Shown: in pieces, positions 12,091 to 23,936 of the stretch | Layout of the letters: each line of letters begins with the position of its first letter | How positions within the stretch are numbered: the stretch's first letter is position 1 | Source of the DNA: Liolophura sinensis | Lineage: Eukaryota > Mollusca > Polyplacophora > Chitonida > Chitonidae | Direction: 5' to 3' | Assembly (NCBI RefSeq): GCF_032854445.1 | Contig: NC_088295.1 | Coordinates: 69,659,058 to 69,723,057 of the forward strand | Length of the DNA stretch: 64,000 bases | Notes under the pieces: model-generated | What the model was told of the DNA's origin: nothing | Databases searched by the model: none | The model's input: only the letters and a program-made list of their open reading frames with translations | Position numbers and translations under genes: made by a program

Positions 12091-14647
12091 GCGGATGTCT
12101 TTATGTCATGAAGTCAGACTCTATTTCTTATGGCTCGGATGAACTTTCCCGACGACACTGGGAGTTTGAAGGGACATGAAAGTAACAGGGTATTTACTGA
12201 AGCTTTGACAAATGAGGTGGAAGTGTAGCTAGCATCAATGTTCACTACCGCTTGTTGATGATAAACCTCCTGTTTGCTCACATACCCAGCTTTTTTACCT
12301 ATCGTATAAACTATCACGTGTTTAGCGAAATTTAAAATACTGATTTTTATTTTTGCTATCAAACAGTAAGTATGGAATAATCGCTCAGATTTATGCGTGA
12401 TGTGTATACGTATCTTCTTTTTTTCATCCACTGCCGACTGGTAAACGTATAAGCAGATATCACCGTTTGTGTGCGTGTACTATATATATGTGTGTGTATG
12501 TTGTTCTCTGCATAAGAAATATGACGGTATAAGCATCAGCCTTTGTTGGCGGTTATGTATAAAACGTTGTCCAGGCGTTTTTATTTACATGTATGTATTT
12601 TATTTTAATACTAAGGAGAGAATAATATGTTATGTAAATATAAATACATGTATGTAGTTTGGTTCTTTCCTCCGTGTTTAACAGACGTATTGGTTGAGTA
12701 AACTGCTAGCTTCGTTAATTTTTGAAGGAAATTTTGTTTGAAAAATGGTGAAATAAAATGAAAACCTTCATCATTGGTTTGTTAGATAGGGAAAGTTAAT
12801 TCTCCTCATTAATTGTTAAGATTAGTTCTATATTTCATTGTGATACTTAAGCACCATTCATCTGCATGTGCTAATTGGTGGAATTTTTAGGTACCATATA
12901 TGGCAAAAAATACTGAATATTGCATCCACATGCAGGATATCGCATAGACGCGTTAACAAGTAATTCAATACGAGTGAGTTCGCACATTTTTGATGATGGG
13001 TTTAGTCTCATCAAGTACTAGTTTGCACAACCGTTTATTGAATGCTGGATGGTCACGTCATGTTGACATGCGGACCTAGCCAATTTTGTACAAATAAACA
13101 CAGTATCAAGATTGGCCATCCATGTAAATTAATCTTCAATATGTCCGTATAAAGATAAACCAACAAGTTAACAGCTGGGAAGATATATGTTAACAATTAC
13201 CGCTGACATACTTCCCCATTTTTGGGGACATTTTCGTTCTGACTATTTGTAGGCACAACTGGGTTCAGTGGTGAAATGAACATCATGCCCAGCAAGTCAA
13301 CAATCAGAAGATCATTTTCTATCGTCTATAGTACATGTACAGTAATGCGTGATTACTCATTTTTTAGCTGTGTAAAGGTAAATACATTAACCAATGTGTC
13401 ATATATGGTTTATAGATTTTATTGAAAAATAACCACAAACAAAGGTAAACTACTGCACACAACCCAAGTCCTTTGTTTTAATTTACATTTCCCCTGATTT
13501 ATAAGCAGTTTGACAGAAAAGCAGCATGAAAACCAACTATACAGTCCACGTTCTTGTTAATGGTTATATAAGTGTTGAAAGAAACGAAATTAACCCTGAC
13601 TGGGTAATTATTCGTAATAATCAGTCGCTACATGCACCAAACATCTCAGAAAATTCATGTACATTGACGAGAACATACCGACTCTTTCTGCTTGCCAAAT
13701 ATGAGTATATGTTTGAAAGCTGAGCTAAATTATGGGTATCACAGAGATAAGAGATGTGAATACTGAGCAATTAAACAGATCATTAAGATATTATTTAAAT
13801 ATCTTGGCTTCTTCCTTTGTCCTCGTTATTTAATACATCAATTAAATATTATTCCACCTGCATTAACGTGATCTCCTCTGCAATTGTTAATGCAACAAAT
13901 ACAACATCTTTCTTTCAAAGCGCAAATTGAAATGTCGAATTAACTAACCATCGTTTTTCACATACTCTATGAAGTGTGACAAATGTATGTTGAGGAACGC
14001 TATAGCTCCGAGACAGGTACATGTATATATATATATATATATATATACACACAACTAATACTTTCTGGCCCTTCGTTTGGTTACAGAGCTTTACGGGGTC
14101 TACTATTTTGCTGTCTGGAATTAACAACATGTTCCAAACAAAGCTCTGAAATTAGTTTTAATATAAGGTCAATTCATATGTCTTCGAGACTAATTCCTTA
14201 TCTTTGTCCCCTGCCTTGTACAGGTTGAGCTGTGAAAGTAGACATTACAGGCTATTATATCTATATGCTTGCTAACAGATTACTGGAGTTAAAAGCATCT
14301 GAAACAACAATTCTTTCCAGCTCATTCGAACCACAATACACAGTCTGTGTTTTTATCGAACTTAGTAAAGCAGTTCTGTTTAGCAACAAACTTAACTGTG
14401 TTACAGTACATCTCCGGCTATGTGATCTCTTTTGGTTGAATCACCCTGTTTCTGGCAGCTCATCCGCTGACCCCTCGGGTTGGCAGCTTGAACGTGCGCA
14501 CACACCTGTATATGCATGTCTTGTACAGTTCAGAACCAACGAGCACATTAATGCTCTACACAATGTAGACGACTCCAGACGATGCTGCGAAGGAATTCCG
14601 TTTGTCTTGCGCTTTTTGGTGTCAGCGTCTTTCCTCTCTACACAAAT

Positions 14648-14962
14648 TCATCGCATCGGAACTTTCCATTGTTCTGTTTTGGCGGCTTCTGGTTCTACCA
14701 CATCAATTTCCTCATTGTCCGAATCCGATTCCAATCCCTTTAGCCGACTGACCGGGGAAGGGCTGATCGTGGATCCCCGGGCCAGGTCCTCCGACTGACC
14801 AGAGTGGTCTGAGCCCTCCGCCCCTGTATCGTTGGTCAGTTCCTCGTCAGAATGTTGCTGCTGTTCGTCATCGGGGTTGGACATTTTCCCATCAGAATCG
14901 TCCTGCACTTTCTTCTGCATTTTCTTATGTTTCATTCTTCGATTCTGAAACCATGTCTTTAC
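14648..14962 (-). CDS. BSX: BSX exon 3 (homeodomain helix 3 and acidic tail)
   Basis: It starts VKTWFQNRRMKHKKMQKK, the recognition helix with Q50 and N51, and continues into a 90-residue tail rich in D, E, S and Q that ends KTEQWKVPMR. The tail resembles the acidic C-terminus of vertebrate BSX in character, not in exact sequence. The longer frame on the opposite strand (14232-14798) is its shadow. Confidence 0.96.
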   Translation of the reverse strand, partial: VKTWFQNRRMKHKKMQKKVQDDSDGKMSNPDDEQQQHSDEELTNDTGAEGSDHSGQSEDLARGSTISPSPVSRLKGLESDSDNEEIDVVEPEAAKTEQWKVPMR

Positions 14963-17900
14963 CTGACAATTAAAGTAAAATTACATAAATTCAGTGTAAA
15001 ATTCAAGAAAAAGTGTAAATTTGGCCGATTTCAATAATATCTACGCGACTGCCCAATGGATGTCTCTAACGGAATACAATAAGAGGTAAAACACACCATT
15101 TTCTGCTGTAATGTTACTGTGGTTTTGTGCCTACCTACACCAAAAAACGAAATAAGATGACGGTTTTAGCACAAAGTCTCATCTGAGTGAGGCTAGAATG
15201 CATTCTACATGTCATGTTCAGAATAACGGTAAATCCTGTTAGTCAAATACAATAATTTGTATGTTGAATTAATGGAATATATGTGTCTTATTTACCAGAA
15301 CAATCCGATGCAGGAGCATAATAAACTCTAGCATCACTGAGACAACAGATTTTCTGTTTGATTTAACAGATTATTTCATGGGCACATTCACACGATGCAG
15401 GATAGAACAAAAGAGCTCAAAGCTTTGTATCGCTTTGTTAAAGGCGAGAAAGAGTTTTTCGTTTCCGTTGTCACCATGTATCATCATTATTGTTATAAGA
15501 TTATTCCCATGAAATACCTACTGCTGAGCATGTTTTATACTCGCGGAATACATCTCACACTAAAAGCATATCAGTAAAGTTCTCATTCAGTACTTTCAGT
15601 TCAAGGGAAAGGCTTCTTCATATTAATTATGAGAGTATAGAAAAGGTTTGAACTATAGTCTCATTCTCCATTAGAATGTCAAGCGAACTAAACACAATAT
15701 AACGGCATTAACATTGACAAAAAACTATTTTGGAGGGGGCGATTTTTTTTTTTTTTTTTTTTGGCTTATGAAAAAGTTGTAGCCTTACCTGTGTTTCGGA
15801 CAGACTGAGCTGTGAGGCCAACTCGACTCGCTCGGGTGTTGAGAGATAGCGCTGAGATTCGAACCTCTTCTCCAGGCCGTTTAGCTGCTGGTCACTGAAA
15901 ACCGTCCGGGCTTTTCGTCGCCTACAGTGTTTGCCGGGACTGTCGTGTTGGAAGAGCGGAGACAGGGGAAAACCTGGCGAAACAATGATATACAGTTTAT
16001 CAATTAAAAAGAATAAATACATTTGTGTTTATATCCAATCGAGATTGCATACCAAACGACCTTCTATACCATTTGCACAGATATTGTTACTTCTCTTTGA
16101 CTGCATGGCATTTACGCTTTGCACAACACATGCTGAACCACGTCCGATTAAAGAGATGGTAAAAAGAGATTTTTCGGTTTCAGTAGCAAATTGGCCCCTT
16201 ACGTGAACAACACATGTTTTCGTTTAATAATATTTCAGTAATATTATAAACAATTAGTTTGAGCCTGCAAAACATCGTCAAATTATGAAATGATAATTTG
16301 GGGATAATTATTTTAAAGCTATAGATACAGATACATATTCTACTTTTTCAGAGAATAACCAAAACTTTTTCGTTTTGTAAGTCTTTTATGAATGTATTTA
16401 GCTTGCTTTTGTAGTAATTTTAAAACTGTCCATTGATATAAATCATCTATGCAACTCTTTAAGGTAATTTCTAGTAATTTCTAATTGTGTATTAAATTCA
16501 ACTGCGCATAATATCACAGAATGTGTCGTAAGTACCACGTCGCTTTGAATATTCTTATTTTGAAACAGTACAGCTGTAAATTACCAGCTGTAGAGTACCA
16601 CCGAGATCAACAACACTTTCCGTTCAATATTGTAATTAAGCAATTAAAACTGACAATCGTAATTGCAATCTCTCAGTATGGAGCAGTTATAATAGAACTG
16701 TAGGCAGTTGGCCAGCTGACCAGGATGACAATGCATACTGTCGCAGACGAGTTACTTCTCATCAGAGTGTCTGAGCTACAAATCTAATTTCTATCCGGTA
16801 ACACTTCTCAAACTGTTTTTTTTTTCTTTTCAAATCCTTGTTACACCGTAATTCGAAAATCATAGAATTAAGAATTTGAATCCTATACAGGAAGACCGAC
16901 CCCGATAGCACAGTTGGTAGAACGTTCGCTTCGGCAGACCCATGGTCAATTCTGGGTAGGGTCACACCTAAGACATTAAAAGAGGCATTTGTAACTTCCT
17001 CGATTGGCGTTTGGCGACTGAAGGGGATAGTGTAACGACTGGTTCACCAGCATCAGTATAAATGCGCTATAAATCATTCTAATTTTCTAAAATTTAAAAT
17101 ATTGGTGTTGAATTACTATATAGCACTTAAAGATGCGTTTGTAACAAGCAGTGGATTAACTACATAATACCTTTAAGACTGGAAAGAATAATTTCTAAAT
17201 GAATTTACATGTAAGAACGGAGTGTCTGACTATATATTGGTGTACTTGAATAACGTGCGTAGAATCACATTATGTATTTGTATTCATAAAAACACAAGTC
17301 TGGAAATTATAATTAAAATAAAAATAATTATAAAAAACAAACGAAAAGTATTAAATTTGTGCTATAAATAGTATACATTTGAACGTACGAAAGTGGGGTT
17401 TGTTTACGCCCCCTTCTATAGTGAGAATTTTCGAAAGATACTTATTCTTTATATTTTTGTTAGTGGAAAAATTGTTTTTCAATTAATTCCTGGACATGGA
17501 AACTCTCTGCAAAATAAGTCTATTCTCGGTGCTATAAAAAAAACTAATAAACATTTATAAAAGGATACACGAATATTTATACGAATGCAACTCAGTGCAT
17601 TTCTTACACATTTTCACCAACAATTTCAATAATTTTAACGACCACGTATACAGTGCAAATATGAACACTTCAGTTAGAATTGCCAGAAAATATATATCCG
17701 ACGCCCAGAAAAAGGAAATATTCCATGAAATGCAAATGCGAATCAGTTATATATCAATCTTAGAATATATCCGTGTTTTACAGTAGAATGGCTCTGAAAG
17801 GTCTTAAAAATTTTTCCATCGACCCATTTTAAGAAAGGTACAGCTATATTACCAAATTTCAGAGAAAAATTTCGGCTCAGTCATGCAGTTCCATGACATA

Positions 17901-18659
17901 AAATAGACTGTCGATTTCTTTGTACATTCATTTGTTGTTTTATTTTTTTGGTACTGTTTCTATAAAGGCAATTACACAAAAGTTTTGACCCACGAAACCG
18001 CCGACTAAAGTATTATATTTTCGATTTTTCAAATTTACTTTTTCACACATGCCCAAAAGATATTCCAAGTATGATTATCTGTATGTAAAATCACTGATGT
18101 AAACAAATCTTAACATTTAAAGCTCAAACAGCGAAACAATCAGTGCTGCAGTAAATTGGATTTTTAACTTGAATTACCTTTCACTTCTTCCATATGGTCA
18201 AAAATATTATTTCTGGGTAACCTTGGGCACATCTTATCATAATTACATGCCCGAAAACAGACAGTCTGTTAATAAGTAAATGGCTGGAGAAAAACAACGT
18301 TTTCGTACAAAACGTAACCTTGTAATCTTGGACTGATCTTATCATTAATAAATGTCCGAAAATGGATAGTCTGTTAACCAGTACATGACTAATATATAAA
18401 TAAATATCTTACCTGTGGCGGGAATGAGGAAGGGTGTGTCGGCCTGTTTGTGATGAAGGAAGGCCTGAGTCGGTATGCCATGATGGTTGAGGAACGCAGG
18501 ATTAGGTAGGTAGGCATAGGCGTAGTCCGGAGGCAGGGAGGGACGGGCAAAGGCTGATAGGGCTTGATACTCTCGTAAAAATTGTTTCGGTTTGTTCACC
18601 AAAATGTCGTCGATGAGAAACGACGTCGGTCGAACTCCAGCTTCGGCGAAATGACTCAT
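14648..18659 (-). CDS. BSX: BSX (brain-specific homeobox, bsh) transcription factor, complete
   Basis: Exons on the minus strand are 18659-18413, 15973-15789 and 14962-14648, 747 nt in all: 248 aa plus TGA. Donors CACAG|GTAAG and ACACAG|GTAAG and acceptors CGCCAG and TTGTCAG fit. ATG at 18657-18659 is the only ATG ahead of the family motif; upstream in-frame codons begin with TTG. Domains: N-terminal motif RPTSFLIDDILVNKP (about residues 10-24), a Tyr/Pro-rich region, the homeodomain at 101-160 with Q50 and WFQNRRMKHKK, and an acidic, Ser-rich tail (DDSDGK, HSDEEL, ESDSDNEE). Vertebrate BSX shares the N-terminal motif, the homeodomain sequence RKARTVFSD..L.GLEKRFE and the acidic tail, and is close in length (about 230 aa). 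BSX/bsh proteins act in the nucleus in neuronal specification (hypothalamus and pineal in vertebrates; lamina neurons in flies). Its expression here is not visible. Confidence 0.96.
14963..15788 (-). other. BSX intron 2
   Basis: This 826 bp intron interrupts the homeodomain between positions 44 and 45, a position shared with many other homeobox genes. Apart from the T run at 15749-15771 near its 5' end, I see nothing notable. Confidence 0.9.
15789..15973 (-). CDS. BSX: BSX exon 2 (homeodomain residues 1-44)
   Basis: It completes the split Gly codon (G|GT) and encodes FPLSPLFQHDSPGKHCRRRK followed by homeodomain helices 1 and 2, ending SLSETQ at homeodomain position 44. The donor is followed 17 bases later by a long A run on the coding strand (plus 15749-15771, T). 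Confidence 0.96.
15974..18412 (-). other. BSX intron 1
   Basis: This intron is 2.4 kb of AT-rich DNA. It carries a plus-oriented SINE at 16893-17062. No exon-like open frame was found. A near-duplicate AT-rich phrase, TGTCCGAAAATGGATAGTCTG (about 18350) and TGCCCGAAAACAGACAGTCTG (about 18250), suggests a short local duplication of about 100 bp. Confidence 0.8.
16893..17062 (+). mobile_element. tRNA-derived SINE, family B (3' truncated)
   Basis: It starts with CCCGATAGCACAGTTGGTAG, which contains a pol III A box (TAGCACAGTTGG), followed by a decayed B box (GGTCAATTCTGGG). Then comes the body GGGTCACACCTAAGACATTA, CTTCCTCGATTGGCGTTTGG and AAGGGGATAGTGTAACGACT. The body matches the reverse strand of the repeat at 44125-44405, so the two are one family. 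The 3' half is missing here. It lies in BSX intron 1, antisense to the gene. Confidence 0.82.
18413..18659 (-). CDS. BSX: BSX exon 1 (N-terminal BSX motif)
   Basis: This exon encodes residues 1-82 and the first base of a glycine codon. It begins MSHFAEAGVRPTSFLIDDIL, contains SLPPDYAYAYLPNPAFL and ends FLIPAT before the donor GTAAG. The RPTSF(L/F)I(D/E)DIL segment is the diagnostic N-terminal motif of the family and resembles the Engrailed-homology type repressor motifs near the N-terminus of many NK-related homeoproteins. Confidence 0.95.
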
Positions 18660-18969
18660 GTTGAGGTATAGTCTGGAAGAACGCAAAAACGATAGTAAAC
18701 AAATGTTACACTCACACTATACCCAAAATGAACATTGTCAACAAAATCCCTGATGCACCTGTAAGATCTAGACAAAAAGATCCATGTTAAAAATAAAATA
18801 AAATTAAAAATAATAATAATTTAAAATAAACAAAATAAAATGATATTACATGATAAACAAAATATAAAAATATTCCGTTTCAATCCTCACCTAAATGCAA
18901 AACACTCTAGTCAGATAGTCCTCTTGAAGAACCGTTAGCGGAATTTGCCAAAGAGTTGTCTGAGCATAA

Positions 18970-19310
18970 GTTATTGGGTTTGGAGCTCGTTGATAACGAT
19001 CTTGACTGAAGATGAACTAACTGTTAAGTGCTGTTCAGACACTTCAATCCCGCGATTTGTTCGCATTAGTCCGCTAAGCCCTGGTCAATCCGGCGCTTCT
19101 CATTGGACGAGAGCCATCACGGATAATTGGGATCTTTACCTGCCGTTCACAAGGGAAGTTATTCGGCCCGCTTATTGAATGGGATGATGGACTGGCCGTG
19201 TAGTAATCCGTCAGCCCTGATTGGCTCAAACGGTCCGCAATAAACAAGCGGTGAAACACGGCATGAGCCACCGTGTGTTTCATCACACTATCCCGCTCAT
19301 CATTGGCTGA
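18970..19310 (-). promoter_or_regulatory. Candidate BSX proximal regulatory DNA with four CCAAT boxes
   Basis: ATTGG (CCAAT on the BSX strand) occurs at 18973-18977, 19102-19106, 19220-19224 and 19302-19306, that is 315-650 bp upstream of the BSX ATG and all in one orientation. The stretch is less AT-rich than its surroundings and free of simple repeats. CCAAT boxes bind NF-Y in animals. Function here is inferred. Confidence 0.35.
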
Positions 19311-20013
19311 CAAAGTTATTTGATTTACAATTAGGATTTTGCACAACTTTTCAAATTAAGGGTTATTACGAAGTTAATAAAATTAATGAGACATGCTTGC
19401 AGGCCGTGGTAGATTAATAGCCGCTATTTAACTACGGCATCAGGAGTTTTTCTCGGGGCTATGACTGGTTAGGCTGGGGACATGCGTGAGTATGACCAGG
19501 GCTCTGAGAGGCGTTTTCGGTCAGCGCTAAATTACCCCGAATGTAAAGAGACACCGCTGAGCCTTAGATGGCTGTTGCCGGAGAAATCATCACGAGCAAA
19601 CCACAAAGCAATCTCTCTATTTGATAATACTCACTTAGACACGGCCTTGTTACCACCCCTTGTTAAATAAACAAAATGCTCAATACACGCAGACACTGCT
19701 GACTGAAGATACATGAAATGCGTGCAGACTAATTGTAAATTAATAAGTCTCGTTGCAATAACCCTTTCTCACGCCGGGCCATGAGAGAGTTGGGATGAGC
19801 CCATGCTGTTTCAAGGAGATAGTAATTTTGGGTTGTTTCGACTATTTAATGTCTGGATATACTGTTCATTTAGCAGATGTGTTCAATGTGAAAACAAAGT
19901 CACAGACAAAAAAACTACAGACTAATAAGCTACAATCCATTATATACCTGTTAGTGTTTTAAGCATGCATTGGAAACAATATGTAATGCTTTATATGAGA
20001 AGAGTCTCCATGT

Positions 20014-20039
20014 AAACAACCTATTTTTATAGGTTGTTT
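20014..20039. repeat. 11 bp hairpin with TTTT loop
   Basis: AAACAACCTAT (20014-20024), TTTT, then the reverse complement ATAGGTTGTTT (20029-20039). It is a perfect stem-loop in non-coding DNA with no assigned role. Confidence 0.85.
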
Positions 20040-20239
20040 TTAAATGTTGGCATTGCGATGCACAAAGCAGTTTATAAGTCATAGCTCTGCCTTTGAAACT
20101 GAACTATTTATGGATGTACTGAGATGTTAATATGAAGAGTAAACAGATTCTGCAAAAAAAAATCTCCAAAACATTTCCATAAATCGAAATACAATATTTT
20201 CTTGAAGAAACTGTTAATTACTCAGATTGTCAGGTCCTG

Positions 20240-20920
20240 TGCAGATCTTGACTTTTCTGTCTGGAGGACTCCCTGTGGACGTCTTAACAAATTGGGAGTG
20301 AAAAACTTGTTGACTTTTTGGACAAATTAGATAATGAGGGAACACAGTAAAAATGCTGCAAGTCCTCGGATTCGGGATTATGATTAGGGGTTATGGCGGG
20401 AAACATTGGTTTAAATTCACAGAGGGATTAGACGAGAGTTGGGAAGAGCGGGTAGTAATGAAGGATTGGAGAAAGTCAAATCGGACGGGCAGACTGATTT
20501 AACCGGAAGCCAACCTTGGCGATCTGTCGTGATTATGATGGGGATGCTGTCGCCTAGGCCGTACAGCGGGCTAATTAAGATCCAGGCAACATCGTGAAAA
20601 CCAGTTAAATCTCGCCCAAACCTTGATGAAATTTAATCTTACAATTACGATAGCACTAATTGTAGCCGAGGCTAGCAACGCAAACCACAAGAGTCGTCTG
20701 TGCTGAGAAAAACAGACTACACCTGGGCCTTTATAAACACAATAAAGAGGGCTGGAAGAGGAATTAAAGAGGAAATGAAACTAGATTATGCCTTCAAAGA
20801 TAGTAAGCTTACTGACGTGTAAGCCGTGATCTTTAGGAGAAAAACTAATTAAGCTGCGAGAGTGACCAGCAAAAACATCCGAACATCCGCAAGTGTTATT
20901 GTCACAGAAGGGTTAAATAC
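20240..20920. promoter_or_regulatory. Candidate developmental enhancer upstream of BSX
   Basis: This is about 700 bp of complex, repeat-free DNA. GGGATTA (Bicoid/Otx/Pitx-type core) occurs at 20374-20380 and 20424-20430, with several TAATTA, TAATTAAG and TTAAATC words nearby (for example in GGCTAATTAAGATCCAGG). It lies about 1.6-2.3 kb upstream of the BSX ATG. Only composition and motif content support it. Confidence 0.3.
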
Positions 20921-21426
20921 AAACATCCGTGGATGAGACCTTTTTTAGATGCATATATACGTACCTGCTCATGACGACTGGGTTATGACAAACCTAGGCA
21001 CAGAGCTCAGGACAAAACTCACGTCCCAGATAAATTTATGTAATATGTTTGATTGACACTCTGAGGCAAATGTCAAATTTGAGAGTGCATGGAGTCAACC
21101 TCACGCAGACTCCAAAATGGAGAAGACTCAGCATTGTGACAGTGTATACATGATTGTAACTATATAGCCTCTGTAATATCCGGCATGACGGGTTGCTTTA
21201 AGTTTCCCTGCTGACGACGACGCTGTTCATGAAACCCATGTGTAGTTCAAGAGAATACAACATACAACCCCTATCATAGATTCTATTATATAGAACTTTT
21301 AGCCATTGTTTTGAATAAATATTGACTTTGTCAATAATGTATGGGATTGACAGAACTGTGTAGCATTGAAGCTAATGCTATAGGTACTGTATGAATGCTT
21401 TGTGTTTCATGTCCGTAACCTGTGTT

Positions 21427-21595
21427 GCCTCTCCCCCCTCTCAGTTTGTGTACTTACTTGTATTTATTTATTTATTTAATTGGTGTTTTACGCCCTATTC
21501 AAAAATGTGCCACTTATACGACGGTGGCCAATATTATGACAGAAGGAAACAGGGCAGAGCCGGGGAAAACCCACTAACCTGTGCCTATTATGGTC
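21427..21595 (-). mobile_element. SINE family A, 3' tail, reverse orientation
   Basis: On the plus strand TTATTTATTTAATTGGTGTT is followed by TTACGCCCTATTCAAAAATG, CTTATACGACGGTGGCCAAT and CAGAGCCGGGGAAAACCC. Reverse-complemented, this is the usual SINE tail: CCCGGCTCTGCC, GGCCACCGTCGTATAAG, then AATAAATAAA. The tRNA-like head is not preserved. Confidence 0.8.
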
Positions 21596-22107
21596 TATGG
21601 GCTTGAAACAAATTTGGATCGGACAAGCTCTACACGTATACCCCTGAAATAATATGTAATGTTTTCATATAAGGTATAGAAATGACCACGTGATTACAAC
21701 GAAATGTGAAAATGTGGAAAGCAAAATGGACAATTAACTCACAGCCGCTTACTGGGCATGCTGTCGTTAGTCTGTTATTCTTCCAGTTCATTTCTTACAG
21801 ACACAACATATATACACGTAGTTCTGTATCCTGTGACATATCATTTATATATACGGCATTCGTGTATAGTATGTGGGCTTTAGTGAACAACAACATTACA
21901 TTCAAAAAAAGTAATCTTTTAATTCTAACAGAAAGTCTGCTGTCTGAGTGATGCTAGAATGTATTCCGTTATTGCGGCAGATTATTTTGTGAAATATAAT
22001 TCTATTAATTTAACATTTATTAAGCTAACAGGATACTACGTTGAATATGACAAAATCGAAAAGAATCGAAAGTTGGCCCATTAAGATCTCTCTTTGTGCG
22101 ATACCAC

Positions 22108-23936
22108 GCTGTGACTGTCTACAGTATCATGATCTCTCTGAGGATGATGTCGTGATGTGACTGTGTACTGTAGCATGATCCCTCTGAGGATGATGTCGTG
22201 ATGCCACTGTGTACAGTATCATGATCTTTCTGAGGATGATGTCGTGATGTGACTGTGTACGGTAGCATGATCCCTCTGAGGATGATGTCGTGATGTGACT
22301 GTGTACAGTGTCATGATCCCTCTGTGGATGATCTTGTGATGTGACTGTGTACAGTATCATGATCTCTCTGAGGATGATATCGTGATGTGACTGTGTACAG
22401 TATCATGATTCCTCTGAGGATGATGGCGTATTGTGACTGTGTACAGTACCATGATCTTTTTGTGGATGATGTCGTGATGTGACTGTGTACAGTACCATGA
22501 TCTTTTTGTGGATGATGTCGTGATGTGACTGTGTACTGTACCATGATCTCCCATTGGATGATGTCATTATGTGACTGCGCACAGTGTCATGACCTCTCTG
22601 TAGATGACGTCATGATGTGACTGTGCACAGTATCATGATCCCTCTGTGGATGATGTCGTGATGTGACTGTGTACAGTACCATGATCTCTCTGAGGATGAT
22701 GTCGTGATGTGACTGTGTACAGTATCATGATTCCTCTGTGGATGATGTCGTGATGTGACTGTGTACAGTACCATAATCTCTTTGTGGATGATGTCGTGAT
22801 GTGACTGTGTACTGTACCATGATCTCCCATTGGATGATGTCATTATGTCACTGCGCACAGTGTCATGACCTCTCTGTAGATGGCGTCATGATGTGACTGT
22901 GCACGGTATCATGATCCCTATGTGGATGATGTCGTGATGTGACTGTGTACAGTACCATGATCTCTCTGAGGATGATGTCGTGATGTGACTGTGTACAGTA
23001 TCATGATTCCTCTGTGGATGATGTCGTGATGTGACTGTGTACAGTACCATGATCTTTTTGTGGATGATGTCGTGATGTGACTGTGTACAGTACCATGATC
23101 TCCCATTGGGCGATATCATGATGTGGCTGTGTACAGCGTCATGACCTCTCTGTGGATGATGTCGTGATGTGACTGTGTACAGTGTACTGATCCCTTTGTG
23201 GATGATGTCGTGATGTGACTGTATACAGTGTACTCATCCCTCTGAGGATGATGTCGTGATGTGACTGTGTGCAGTATCATGATCTCTCTGATTATGATCG
23301 TGATGTGACTGTGTACAGTACCATGATCTCTCTGAGGATGATGTCGTGATGTGACTGTGTACAGTATTATGGTCCCTCTGAGGATGATGGCGTATTGTGA
23401 CTGTGTACAGTATTATGATCCCTCTGTGGATGATGTCGTGATGTGACTGTGTACGGTATCATGATCTTTCTGAGGATGATGTCGTGATGTGACTGTGTAC
23501 AGTGCAATGATCCCTCTGTGGATGATGTCGTGATGTGACTGTGTTCAGTATCATGATCTCTCTGAGGATGATGTCGTGATGTGAATGTGTACAGTGTAAT
23601 GATCCCTCTGAGGGTGATGTCGTGATGTGACTGTGTACAGTATTATGATCCCTCTGAGGATGATGTCGTGATGTGACTGCGTAGAGTATCATGATCTCTC
23701 TGAGGATGATATCGTGATGTGACCGTGTACAGTACCATAATCTCTTTGTGGATGATGTCGTAATGTGACTGTGAACAGTACCATGATCTTTTTGTGGATG
23801 ATGTCGTGATGTGACTGTGTACAGCGTCATGACCTCTCTGTGGATGACGTCATGATGTGGCTGTGTACGGTACCATGATCCCTTTGTGGATGATGTCGTG
23901 ATGTGACTGTGTACAGTATCATGATTCCTCTATGTA
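22108..23936. repeat. 46 bp minisatellite, about 40 units, with 276 bp higher-order repeat
   Basis: The unit reads GATCTCTCTGAGGATGATGT, then CGTGATGTGACTGTGTACAG and TATCAT. Variant units differ at a few fixed places (CCTCTG/TTTTTG/CCATTG; GTATCAT/GTACCAT/GTGTCAT). The variant CCATTGG occurs at 22551, 22827 and 23103, each 276 bp apart, which is six units, so sets of six were amplified as a block. The minus strand stays open for long stretches only because the unit has no stop codons. There are no unique spacers, so it is not a CRISPR array. Confidence 0.96.

Larger units (their letters stand above)
9303..14647. other. Intergenic stretch between CBL and BSX
   Basis: No gene is recognised. 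It holds a SINE fragment (about 10313-10432, - strand), a short AT array (about 14025-14048), and a complex stretch at about 11830-12090 that looks like possible regulatory DNA. The frame at 12114-12431 (105 codons, - strand) has no recognisable domain. An ATTAAA on the minus strand (plus 14157-14162) is a possible BSX polyadenylation signal about 490 bp after its stop; this is weak evidence. Confidence 0.55.
18660..22090. other. BSX upstream flank
   Basis: This is the 5' flank of BSX on the minus strand. The transcription start is not determinable. It contains a cluster of CCAAT boxes (18973-19306), a hairpin (20014-20039), a complex stretch with Bicoid/Otx-type GGGATTA sites (20240-20920), and a reverse SINE tail (about 21427-21595). 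No gene is recognised; frames such as 19074-19346 are in the complex flank and match nothing. Confidence 0.6.

Noticed and set aside
12114-12431. 105-codon frame on the minus strand
   Set aside because: No recognisable domain, no codon pattern or splice context, and AT-rich. It is likely chance.
14232-14798. Longest single frame on the plus strand near 14.5 kb (188 codons)
   Set aside because: It lies antisense to BSX exon 3, whose sequence is clearly conserved on the minus strand. The open plus frame is a shadow of it.
16893-17062. tRNA gene
   Set aside because: A and B boxes are present but the B box is decayed and a SINE body follows. The same holds for 32455-32535 and 62000-62062.
22127-23830. 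Many minus-strand frames with HDTVHSHITTSS-type repeats
   Set aside because: They follow directly from a 46 bp tandem repeat without stop codons. Frame and start vary, and no start context or splice sites are shared.
22108-23936. CRISPR-like array
   Set aside because: Repeats are directly adjacent, with no unique spacers, in an animal genome.
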